From contig DCVO01000124.1 in the NCBI GenBank assembly GCA_002327405.1, positions 1 to 6,087 of the forward strand: 6,087 bases of DNA, written 5' to 3'. Shown piece after piece: positions 1 through 5,176 of this stretch (positions within the stretch are counted from its first letter, which is position 1; each line of letters begins with the position of its first letter). Under the pieces are notes generated by a model. That model ran no database searches. It had not been told where the DNA came from and saw only the letters and a program-made list of their open reading frames with translations. A program made the position numbers and the translations under genes. Source of the stretch: Thiobacillus sp. UBA2186. Lineage in GTDB: Bacteria > Pseudomonadota > Gammaproteobacteria > Burkholderiales > Thiobacillaceae.

Positions 1-411
1 GATCAGGATGTCGATCGGCCATTCCATTTCCGCGTATTCGCGGCCCTGGGAGTATCCCGACACGTAGGACAGCGCGGCCAGCACGATCACGGTCTGCCAG
101 CCCCAGAAGGTGAAGCTCGCCATGCCGTCGGAAATAAGACGGGTCTGGCAGGTGCGCTGGACGACGTAATAGGAGGTGGCGAACAGCGCCGAGCCGCCAA
201 AACCGAAAATTACCGCACCGGTATGCACCGGGCGCAGGCGGCCGAAGCTGATATAGGGGCTATCGAAGTTCAGGAACGGCCAGGCCAGTTCCGAAGCGAT
301 ATACACACCGACGAACATGCCGACCACCGCCCAGACCAGGGCCATGACGGCAAATTTCTTAACAATATCAAAGTTGTACTGCTCAGCCGACGAGAACGTT
401 GTTATCGCCAT
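1..411 (-). CDS. ccoN: cbb3-type cytochrome c oxidase subunit I (CcoN), N-terminal part, cut by the window edge
   Basis: The first 137 codons are present and the frame runs open past base 1. CcoN is the catalytic subunit of the high-affinity cbb3 oxidase in the inner membrane, holding heme b and the heme b3-CuB centre where oxygen is reduced. Diagnostic stretches seen are FGRLRPVHTGAVIFGFGG at about residues 56-73, where H63 matches the low-spin heme b ligand of the family, SYYVVQRTCQ at 80-89, and EYAEMEWPIDIL at 125-136. Three hydrophobic segments are visible, at about 20-40, 63-84 and 98-118. The ATG at 411-409 is preceded by a G-rich stretch (GGGGG) about 4 nt upstream that may serve as ribosome binding site, and by a plausible promoter at 439-466. 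ccoO, ccoQ and ccoP would be expected downstream, outside the window. It lies directly after sco on the same strand. Family identity is very secure from these motifs. Confidence 0.97.
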   Translation of the reverse strand, partial: MAITTFSSAEQYNFDIVKKFAVMALVWAVVGMFVGVYIASELAWPFLNFDSPYISFGRLRPVHTGAVIFGFGGSALFATSYYVVQRTCQTRLISDGMASFTFWGWQTVIVLAALSYVSGYSQGREYAEMEWPIDILI

Positions 412-438
412 GACACCCCCGCTTCACAAAGCCTTAGT

Positions 439-466
439 ATTTTAGAAAACCCAAATATGCTGAAAA
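439..466 (-). promoter_or_regulatory. Candidate sigma70-type promoter for ccoN
   Basis: Read on the minus strand, a TTTTCA (466-461, four of six matches to the -35 consensus) is separated by 16 nt from TAAAAT (444-439, five of six matches to the -10 consensus). Transcription would start near 432, giving a short leader of about 20 nt before the ccoN ATG at 411. The region is distinctly AT-rich compared with its surroundings. I saw no complete FNR/ANR box (TTGAT-N4-ATCAA) here, although cbb3 operons are often under that control. The call rests on consensus matching by eye only. Confidence 0.45.
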
Positions 467-482
467 AATTGCGCGCGGAATT
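467..482. promoter_or_regulatory. Near-palindrome abutting the ccoN -35 element, possible operator
   Basis: The 16-bp sequence AATTGCGCGCGGAATT pairs with its own reverse complement at 7 of 8 half-site positions. It begins immediately upstream (minus-strand sense) of the putative ccoN -35 hexamer at 461-466. That position suits an activator or regulator site. It does not match any consensus I can name with confidence, so the function is inferred from position and symmetry only. Confidence 0.3.
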
Positions 483-492
483 GTAACGGATA

Positions 493-514
493 GCGGGCCT
501 TGCCGGCAAGCCGC
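493..514 (-). terminator. Hairpin after sco, possible weak terminator or processing site
   Basis: A perfect 12-bp palindrome CTTGCCGGCAAG (499-510) is flanked by GCGG and CCGC arms that extend the stem with a 2-nt bulge. It begins 15 nt beyond the sco stop codon on the minus strand. No T-run follows directly; the nearest, AATTTTTT, comes about 25 nt later and overlaps the putative ccoN promoter. It may be a factor-dependent terminator, a 3' stabilising stem, or a regulator site. Confidence 0.35.
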
Positions 515-529
515 ATGATCAAAACACCG

Positions 530-1120
530 CTACTGCGCGAGTAGCGCCCGCAAATCCTGGGCGATCGCCATCGGGCCTGTGCCGTAGGCAATGTGCAGTC
601 GGATTCTTCCTTGAGAATCAAATATATAGGTACCTGCACTATGGTCGATCAGGTACTCAGTCGGCCCTTTGATCGAGTTCTTTTGATAGACCACTTTGAA
701 ATCCCTTGCCAGCTCGGCGAGGGAGGCCGGATCGGTATACATGCCCAAAAAGGTGGGGTTGAAGGACGGCACATATTTGCCCAGAAGTTCGGCCGTGTCG
801 CGCTCCGGGTCGACGGTTATGAACAGCACCTGGACTTTTTTCCCATCGGGACCCAATTCGCGAATCGCCATGGCGAAATCCGACAACGTGGTCGGACAGA
901 CATCCGGGCAATGCGTGTAGCCGAAGAAGATTGCCACGATCTTGCCGCGAAAGTCCGCCAGCGTACGGACTTTTCCGGTGTGATCGGTCAGCCTGAAATC
1001 GCGCCCCCAGGTCGCGCCGGTGATGTCGGTAGCCAGGAACCGGGGTTCAGGGGGCGGCGTTTCCGCGGGGCCGCAGGCAGTCAACGCCGCCACCAGGGCG
1101 ACCAGCAGCAACCGCTTCAT
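530..1120 (-). CDS. Sco/SenC-family copper chaperone, lipoprotein
   Basis: A 196-residue protein with a thioredoxin-like fold. SCO proteins bind Cu through two cysteines and a histidine and deliver or reduce at the CuA site of aa3 oxidases, or support CuB of cbb3 oxidases. Residues 1-16 form a lipoprotein signal ending in the lipobox LTAC, so C16 is likely lipidated and the protein anchored on the periplasmic face. A proline-rich linker follows (about 18-26). The copper motif is GYTHCPDVCPTT with C71 and C75, and the third ligand is H160 in DHSAGTY. FITVDPERDT (100-109) is also typical. Length and architecture are normal. The ATG overlaps the stop of the upstream Rrf2 gene as ATGA, implying translational coupling. 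ccoN follows after 118 bp. Which oxidase it serves cannot be decided from sequence, since it lies between heme A genes and cbb3. Confidence 0.96.
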   Translation of the reverse strand: MKRLLLVALVAALTACGPAETPPPEPRFLATDITGATWGRDFRLTDHTGKVRTLADFRGKIVAIFFGYTHCPDVCPTTLSDFAMAIRELGPDGKKVQVLFITVDPERDTAELLGKYVPSFNPTFLGMYTDPASLAELARDFKVVYQKNSIKGPTEYLIDHSAGTYIFDSQGRIRLHIAYGTGPMAIAQDLRALLAQ

Positions 1121-1581
1121 GGCCTGGCCTGATCAAATGCCGCATTCGGCAGGTCGGCGAGGCGGTATTTACCCGATTGCACCGCCTTGGCCAGCTTGTC
1201 CAGGGTCGTTTCCTTGAGCAGGCTGATGATCTTTTCTTTCACCGGCGACCAGCGGAAATGCACCGGACAGGCTGTCTCATCGGAACACTTCTTGAGGCCC
1301 AGCAGGCAACTCTGGGTAAAAGCCGGGCCTTCAGTCAGCAGGAGAATGTCCATCAGGGTCATCTTGAGCCCGTCTTCCTTCAGGCAGAAACCGCCCAGGC
1401 GCCCGCGAAAGGAGTACAGCAGATTGCCCTTGGCCAGGCTTTGCAGGATTTTGGCCAGGTAAGGTGCGGGCACATTGAGCTTGGCCGCGATGTCCTTGTT
1501 GAGAATGGGCGCGCCCAAAGGCTGGGTCGCCATATAGATCAAGGCCTGTACGGCATACTGGCTGGTGCGGGACAGAATCAT
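1117..1581 (-). CDS. Rrf2-family transcriptional regulator with a probable Fe-S cluster
   Basis: A 154-residue winged-helix regulator of the Rrf2 family (relatives IscR, NsrR, RsrR, CymR). The N-terminal half carries the family signature: SRTSQYAVQALIYMA (4-18), then the helix-turn-helix around 28-50 with PAPYLAKILQSLAKG, and the wing FRGRLGGFCL (58-67). The C-terminal half has three cysteines, C92, C99 and C105, spaced CX6CX5C. They sit where IscR and NsrR bind [2Fe-2S] or [4Fe-4S] clusters, so sensing of O2, NO or Fe-S status is likely. The spacing is not exactly that of E. coli IscR (CX5CX5C), so I do not assign a named subfamily. C66 in the wing is an extra cysteine. The gene is preceded by an extended -10 promoter and overlaps sco by four bases, so the two form one operon. 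Targets are unknown; sco itself and ccoN are the obvious guesses. Confidence 0.94.
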   Translation of the reverse strand: MILSRTSQYAVQALIYMATQPLGAPILNKDIAAKLNVPAPYLAKILQSLAKGNLLYSFRGRLGGFCLKEDGLKMTLMDILLLTEGPAFTQSCLLGLKKCSDETACPVHFRWSPVKEKIISLLKETTLDKLAKAVQSGKYRLADLPNAAFDQARP

Positions 1582-1615
1582 TTAGGCACTACCCCGAAAT
1601 TAAGGGACAGCCCAA

Positions 1616-1624
1616 ATTATAACA
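1616..1624 (-). promoter_or_regulatory. Extended -10 promoter for the Rrf2-sco operon
   Basis: On the minus strand the sequence TGTTATAAT gives a perfect TATAAT (1621-1616) preceded by the TGn of an extended -10 element. No convincing -35 hexamer is present 16-18 nt upstream, which fits extended -10 promoters. Transcription would begin near 1609, leaving a leader of about 28 nt before the ATG at 1581. Autoregulation by the Rrf2 protein is common in the family, but I could not identify a clear operator. Confidence 0.6.
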
Positions 1625-1663
1625 AAGTGGTCCGAATATCCCGGTAGTTTCGCTCAGTAATTT

Positions 1664-1684
1664 GCTGCCGCTCAGGCGGCGAGC
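1664..1684 (-). terminator. Hairpin spanning the ctaB stop codon, weak terminator candidate
   Basis: On the minus strand GCCGC-CTGA-GCGGC forms a 5-bp GC stem with the ctaB TGA in the loop. Three further pairs (GCT with AGC) form across a single-base bulge. Only AAATT follows, so it is not a classical intrinsic terminator. It could reduce read-through from the heme A operon into the Rrf2-sco operon, which has its own promoter. Confidence 0.3.
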
Positions 1685-2577
1685 GGGAGGCGGAAATAAT
1701 GGTCAATCAACATGGCCGCGAACAGCAGGCTCAGATACCAGAGCGAGAACCGGAAAGTGCGCTTGGCCAGTTCGTCCGAATAATTGCGCCACAAGCCCCA
1801 GCCGTAGGCAATGAAGACGCCCCCCAGCGCCAGCGCGGACAGCAGGTAGATCCAGCCGCCCATGCCCGTGGTCACCGGCAGGACGCTGACCGCCAGCAAA
1901 ATAATGGTGTAGAGCAGCACATGCAGGCGGGTGAACTTCTCGCCATGGGTGACCGGAAGCATGGGCAGGCCGGCGCGCGCGTATTCGTCCCTGCGATAAA
2001 GGGCCAACGCCCAGAAATGCGGCGGCGTCCAGGCAAAGATGATCAAAAACAGCAAGAGCGCATCATGGCTGACTTCGCCGGTCACCGCAGCCCAGCCCAG
2101 CACCGGCGGCATGGCGCCAGAGGCGCCGCCGATCACGATGTTCTGCGGCGTGGCCGGCTTGAGGATGAGGGTGTAGATCACCGCATAACCGACGAAGGTC
2201 GCCAGGGTCAGCCACATGGTCAGCGGATTCACGAGCGCGTTGAGCAGATAGAGTCCTGCCCCGCCGATCAGGCCGGAGAAGAAAATCACCTGGGCGTTGG
2301 TGAGCTTGCCCCGCGGCAACGGCCGTGCGCGCGTGCGCGCCATGACGGCATCGATTTTCTGTTCGACCAGGCAGTTGAAGGCCGCCGCCGCCGCCGCCAC
2401 CAGGGCGATGCCGACTGTGCCGGCCCACAAAACCTGCAGCGGAACCATGCCCGGCGTGGCAAGGAACATGCCGATCACGGCCGTGAACACGATAAGCGAT
2501 ACCACGCGTATCTTGCACAGCGCCAGATATTCCTGGCAGCGGCAGGCTGCGTTGTTCAGCATGAGACTCGTTGCCAT
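1672..2577 (-). CDS. ctaB: Heme O synthase (protoheme IX farnesyltransferase)
   Basis: CtaB/CyoE transfers a farnesyl group from farnesyl diphosphate to the 2-vinyl of heme B, giving heme O in the inner membrane. The 301 residues show the UbiA-family layout of about nine membrane segments. The first prenyl-diphosphate motif is N68-CLV-E72-QKI-D76-AVMARTRARP; the position that is Asp in E. coli CyoE is Glu here, a form I associate with betaproteobacterial homologues. The second conserved loop is YRRDEYARAGLPMLPVTHG (194-212), and FAWTPPHFWALAL (181-193) is a hallmark of heme O synthases. The N-terminal part contains C12, C14 and C21, and the usual KPR is KIR (22-24). The start ATG at 2577 lies 4 nt after the ctaA stop, with its ribosome site GAGGTGA inside the end of ctaA. 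It supplies heme O to the CtaA encoded just upstream. Confidence 0.98.
   Translation of the reverse strand: MATSLMLNNAACRCQEYLALCKIRVVSLIVFTAVIGMFLATPGMVPLQVLWAGTVGIALVAAAAAAFNCLVEQKIDAVMARTRARPLPRGKLTNAQVIFFSGLIGGAGLYLLNALVNPLTMWLTLATFVGYAVIYTLILKPATPQNIVIGGASGAMPPVLGWAAVTGEVSHDALLLFLIIFAWTPPHFWALALYRRDEYARAGLPMLPVTHGEKFTRLHVLLYTIILLAVSVLPVTTGMGGWIYLLSALALGGVFIAYGWGLWRNYSDELAKRTFRFSLWYLSLLFAAMLIDHYFRLPLAA
2381..2398. repeat. (GCC)6 trinucleotide run inside ctaB
   Basis: Six uninterrupted GCC units on the plus strand encode most of the alanine run A61-A66 just before the N68 motif of CtaB. Changes in unit number would stay in frame and only lengthen or shorten a membrane helix. It is probably a compositional by-product of alanine-rich sequence in a GC-rich genome. 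Confidence 0.85.
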
Positions 2578-2581
2578 GCGG

Positions 2582-3565
2582 TCACCTCATCCGGAAGAGC
2601 TTGAAGTTTATTACCACCAGCGTGGCAAGCAACAGCGCCGCGCCTGCATTGTGGGCCACCGCCAATGCCAGCGGCAGGCTGAGCCAGACATTGGCAACAC
2701 CCATGCCGATCTGGGCCAGCAGCAGGACGCCGAGCAGGGCGCCAAACACGCACAGGCCGCGCTGGTGCACAAGCTTGACGGCCATGATGCCGACGAAGGC
2801 CAACACCCCTATGGCCCACAGCCTGTGCACCCAGTGGATGGCAGTCAGTGCCTGTAGCGACAGGAAATTGCCGGAAGCATCCATGCCCAGTTCGCGGTGC
2901 AGCGTGAATGCCGGCTCGAAGTGCATTTCCGGCACCCATTCGCCGTGGCATAGGGGGAAATCCTGGCAGGCCAGCGCCGCATAGTTGGTGCTGACCCAGC
3001 CGCCCAGCACGATCTGAACCGCCACCGCCGCGAGCGCCAGCACGCCCCAGAGCCGCAGGGCCCGCACATCCGCCATGCCCGAAAGCGATGGTCCGGACTC
3101 GCGCTGCCAAAGCCAGACCAGCAGGGCCAGGGTGGTCATGCCGCCGACGAGGTGTCCGGTCACGATGAAGGGCTTGAGCAATTCCGTCACCGTCCACATG
3201 CCGAGCAGGGCCTGGAAGACGATTATGCTGAGCAGCGCGATCGGCAGCGCGGGCGAACCCTTGGCCACAAAGCGATGCTTGATGGAGAGAATGGCAATGC
3301 CCAGCACCAGCAAGCCCAGCGTGCCGGCAAAATAGCGGTGCACCATTTCCTTCCAGGCCTTGGCATGGCTGACCGGCCCTTCGGGATTTTGCGCCAGCGC
3401 CTCGTCGATATGCTCGCTCGCGAGGTGCGGCGTAATCTTGCCGTAGCAGCCGGGCCAGTCCGGGCAACCCAGGCCGGCATCCGACAGGCGCACGTAAGCG
3501 CCCAGCGCCACGACCCCCACAGTCAGCAGCAATGCTGCAATGATCAACTTGCGGTACAGGTTCAT
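2582..3565 (-). CDS. ctaA: Heme A synthase (COX15/CtaA family)
   Basis: CtaA oxidises the C8 methyl of heme O to a formyl group, giving heme A for aa3-type oxidases. The 327 residues form about eight membrane helices in two similar halves. The four conserved histidines that bind the hemes are visible: H76 in MVHRYFAGT, H138 in VTGHLVGG, H247 in HWVHRLWA and H305 in AVAHNAGAA. Two extracytoplasmic cysteine pairs are present, C34/C40 in GLGCPDWPGCYG and C200/C206 in LACQDFPLCHG, as in cysteine-bearing members of the family where the first pair takes part in heme transfer. The N-terminal VRLSDAGLGCPDWPGC stretch is diagnostic. ATG at 3565 lies 3 nt after the upstream stop; the ribosome site is weak (GGA), so coupling to the upstream gene is likely. 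It is followed at once by ctaB, its substrate supplier. Confidence 0.97.
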   Translation of the reverse strand: MNLYRKLIIAALLLTVGVVALGAYVRLSDAGLGCPDWPGCYGKITPHLASEHIDEALAQNPEGPVSHAKAWKEMVHRYFAGTLGLLVLGIAILSIKHRFVAKGSPALPIALLSIIVFQALLGMWTVTELLKPFIVTGHLVGGMTTLALLVWLWQRESGPSLSGMADVRALRLWGVLALAAVAVQIVLGGWVSTNYAALACQDFPLCHGEWVPEMHFEPAFTLHRELGMDASGNFLSLQALTAIHWVHRLWAIGVLAFVGIMAVKLVHQRGLCVFGALLGVLLLAQIGMGVANVWLSLPLALAVAHNAGAALLLATLVVINFKLFRMR

Positions 3566-3568
3566 GAT

Positions 3569-4129
3569 TTATCCGATCTGCGAAGCTTTCAGAAGCAGTT
3601 TGATGTCCTTGATCATGCGGCCGGGATCCGGGTTCTGCGGCCAGCGCATCATCACGTGCCCGAGCGGGTCGATCATGTACAAGTAGGCCTCCGTCTCGCT
3701 GCCGACGAATTGCGGGATCGGCGAGACCGGAGGCATCAAATAGTTAAGGCCGGCATGGTATGTCTGCAGGTCCGCAGCCGGCGCAACGCTGTCGGTCAGC
3801 AGCCACAGCCGCTCGATGCGGTCCATTTCCTTGCCTTGCGCGGTGCGGGTCTGGCGCATGAAATAAAGCAGATCCTGACAGGTCTTCGGACATGCGCCGC
3901 CGCCCACGTACACCATCACCCACTTGCCCTTCAAGCCGGCCGCGTCCATGGGTTTGCCGTCCAGCCCGATGCCGGCGACATGCACGTCGACCTGTTTGAT
4001 GAGTTCGCCGTAATTCTTGCGCGCAGTCGGCTGCCATACGTAGTAGGCAAGGTAGGAAGCCGTCACCGGCAAGGCAAACAGCCCGATCAGCAACAGCAAT
4101 TTGACTCGATTCATTTTGACGCGATTCAC
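3569..4129 (-). CDS. SCO-like membrane-anchored thioredoxin-fold protein of the cox cluster, function unproven
   Basis: With the GTG start at 4129 the protein has 186 residues; an ATG at 4114 would give 181. An N-terminal membrane segment at about residues 11-31 (LLLLIGLFALPVTASYLAYYV) anchors a periplasmic domain. That domain contains GKWVMVYVGGGACPKTCQDL, where C80 and C84 form a CxxxC motif in the same context as the SCO copper site (beta strand, then CPxxC). LWLLTDSV and AYLYMIDPLGHVMMRW match later SCO strands, but the usual copper-ligand histidine is absent; alignment by eye puts a Thr there, with H158 only after the strand. It may be a thiol reductant or copper carrier for oxidase assembly, an inference from fold and location between surf1 and ctaA. 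The GTG overlaps the surf1 stop as GTGA, with GGAGGAG just upstream, though its spacing is short. Confidence 0.8.
   Translation of the reverse strand: MNRVKMNRVKLLLLIGLFALPVTASYLAYYVWQPTARKNYGELIKQVDVHVAGIGLDGKPMDAAGLKGKWVMVYVGGGACPKTCQDLLYFMRQTRTAQGKEMDRIERLWLLTDSVAPAADLQTYHAGLNYLMPPVSPIPQFVGSETEAYLYMIDPLGHVMMRWPQNPDPGRMIKDIKLLLKASQIG
4100..4129 (-). repeat. Tandem 15-bp duplication at the start of the SCO-like gene
   Basis: GTGAATCGCGTCAAA (4129-4115) is followed directly by ATGAATCGAGTCAAA (4114-4100), identical at 13 of 15 positions. In frame this encodes (M/V)NRVK-MNRVK before the membrane segment. Each unit begins with a possible start codon, so the gene has two candidate starts, one overlapping the surf1 stop and one 11 nt beyond it. 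Confidence 0.85.
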
Positions 4130-4854
4130 TTCTCCTCCGCCGCGTTTTCTCGTTTTACATTCAACACCAGCCACAGCACCACGATCGCCGCAGCCAGGCC
4201 GAACCATTGGATGGCATAGCTGATGTGCGTCCCCACGCCCGTATCAGGCCGCGGCCAGTCGCGAACGAGGCCATCGCCGGTGTCCGAGGTCTGCTCGATC
4301 AGAACCGGCTGCAGCGACTTGCCGAACTCCCTCTGGTAGCGCTCGAAATCCAGGTTCTGCCACAACCTGCCCTGCGGCTCAGCCCCTTTCAGTTCCAGAT
4401 AGCGGCTTTGGGTGTCCACCGCCACACCGTGCAAAGTCACCACGCCGGGCACCGGCTTCACTTCCGGCAGCGCATCACGGCGCGCATCGACCACCTCGGC
4501 CCAGCCGCGGTTGACCAGCACATGCTGCGTCGAACCCTCTATCAAAAAGGGGGCGAACACATGGTAACCCGCGCGGGTTTTGTACATGCGGTTGTCGACG
4601 AAAATTTCACGCTCAGCCAGGAATTCCCCGCGCACTTCAACCGGCCGATACAGCAAATCCCCCTTGGCCACCGTCGCGGCGCCGATTTGCACGACACCGT
4701 CTTCCTGCATGCGGTCATAGCGCGCCTGCAGTTCGCGCTTGTAGTCGGCGCGCGACAACTGCCAGTTGCCCAGCCACATGGTCAGGCCGAAAAAGAACAG
4801 GCCGGCCAGAGTGGGCCACAAGCCGGGGCGAAAAACGAACACACCGAAACGCAT
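4126..4854 (-). CDS. SURF1 family cytochrome oxidase assembly protein
   Basis: SURF1 (Shy1 in yeast) helps assemble aa3-type oxidases, apparently by handling heme A for subunit I. The 242 residues have the expected pair of terminal membrane helices, about 11-29 and 214-232, around a periplasmic domain. Family landmarks seen are LGNWQLSR (28-35), GYHVFAPF (96-103), VLVNRGWA (112-119) and the C-terminal THISYAIQWFGLA, with H210 and Y213 in the conserved HxxYAxQW element. Length is typical of bacterial SURF1. The ATG at 4854 has no good Shine-Dalgarno sequence, but no better in-frame start precedes LGNWQLSR. It is the first gene of the run surf1, SCO-like, ctaA, ctaB, all closely packed, and is divergent from the DUF2909 gene. 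Confidence 0.96.
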   Translation of the reverse strand: MRFGVFVFRPGLWPTLAGLFFFGLTMWLGNWQLSRADYKRELQARYDRMQEDGVVQIGAATVAKGDLLYRPVEVRGEFLAEREIFVDNRMYKTRAGYHVFAPFLIEGSTQHVLVNRGWAEVVDARRDALPEVKPVPGVVTLHGVAVDTQSRYLELKGAEPQGRLWQNLDFERYQREFGKSLQPVLIEQTSDTGDGLVRDWPRPDTGVGTHISYAIQWFGLAAAIVVLWLVLNVKRENAAEEK

Positions 4855-4905
4855 GGATAAGAGGTTAAACTAAATCACTTTAATTATTTCGTTTTCGGAA
4901 GCGCC
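4855..4905. promoter_or_regulatory. 51-bp divergent spacer between surf1 and the DUF2909 gene
   Basis: An AT-rich spacer that must hold the start signals for both directions if neither gene relies on read-through. On the plus strand TTTAAT (4879-4884, five of six -10 matches) lies 21 nt before the DUF2909 ATG, but without a credible -35 at normal spacing. GGAAG at 4897-4901 is a plausible ribosome site for DUF2909. No convincing promoter was found for surf1 on the minus strand. Confidence 0.3.
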
Positions 4906-5109
4906 ATGCGTATTGTCATCCTGTTGTTCATTGCACTCATCGTCCTCAGCCTGGGCAGTGCGCTCTACTATCTGGTCAAGGACAAGGGCCAATCAGAACG
5001 TACCGTCAAGGCATTGACCGTGCGCATCTCGCTTTCCATCTTCCTGTTCGTCCTGCTCATGGCCAGCTATTACTTCGGCTGGATCCCACAAACCGGCCTG
5101 CGGGGTTGA
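4906..5109 (+). CDS. DUF2909 'twin transmembrane' protein
   Basis: A 67-residue protein made almost wholly of two membrane helices: about residues 3-24 (IVILLFIALIVLSLGSALYYLV) and 42-60 (ISLSIFLFVLLMASYYFGWI). They are joined by a short charged loop, KDKGQSERTVKALTVR, with positive charges that probably face the cytoplasm. This pattern, SALYYLVKDKG and the closing GWI, together with its place between cytochrome oxidase subunit III and SURF1, matches the DUF2909 family found beside cox genes. No biochemical function is established to my knowledge; a role in oxidase assembly or stability is inferred from location. It is the only gene here on the plus strand, convergent with ctaE and divergent from surf1. 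GGAAG lies 5 nt before the ATG, and a strong terminator follows 23 nt after the stop. A small membrane ORF can be mistaken, but the context makes this one secure. Confidence 0.87.
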   Translation: MRIVILLFIALIVLSLGSALYYLVKDKGQSERTVKALTVRISLSIFLFVLLMASYYFGWIPQTGLRG

Positions 5110-5132
5110 CGACTTAACCAGCCCCCAAACAA

Positions 5133-5157
5133 AAAGGCCGCGCACCGCGCGGCCTTT
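5133..5157. terminator. Bidirectional intrinsic terminator between DUF2909 and ctaE
   Basis: A perfect 11-bp stem, AAAGGCCGCGC paired with GCGCGGCCTTT, closes a 3-nt loop (ACC). Reading plus, the stem ends in TTT and is followed by ATTGTTTT. Reading minus, it is followed by TTTTTGTTT. It therefore serves both convergent genes: it starts 23 nt after the DUF2909 stop and lies about 19 nt after the ctaE stop. Confidence 0.93.
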
Positions 5158-5176
5158 ATTGTTTTCCGGCCGCGGC

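Noticed and set aside
514..530. TTGATCAT on the minus strand resembling half of an FNR box
   Set aside because: Only one half-site is present; the second half (ATCAA at the right spacing) is absent.
1575..1660. IscR type 1-like half-site (ATATTCGGACCA, minus strand) and a distant ACTACC/GGTAGT inverted repeat around the rrf2 promoter
   Set aside because: The half-site needs an inserted base to match and has no partner half. The 6-bp inverted repeat is about 50 bp apart and could be chance.
1699..2604. Plus-strand 301-codon open frame antisense to ctaB
   Set aside because: Its translation is rich in Gln, Arg, His and Ala, with no domain signature. It mirrors the codon structure of ctaB.
3152..4219. 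Plus-strand 355-codon open frame antisense to ctaA and the SCO-like gene
   Set aside because: It runs across two well-supported minus-strand genes and has shadow-frame composition, with no recognisable motif.
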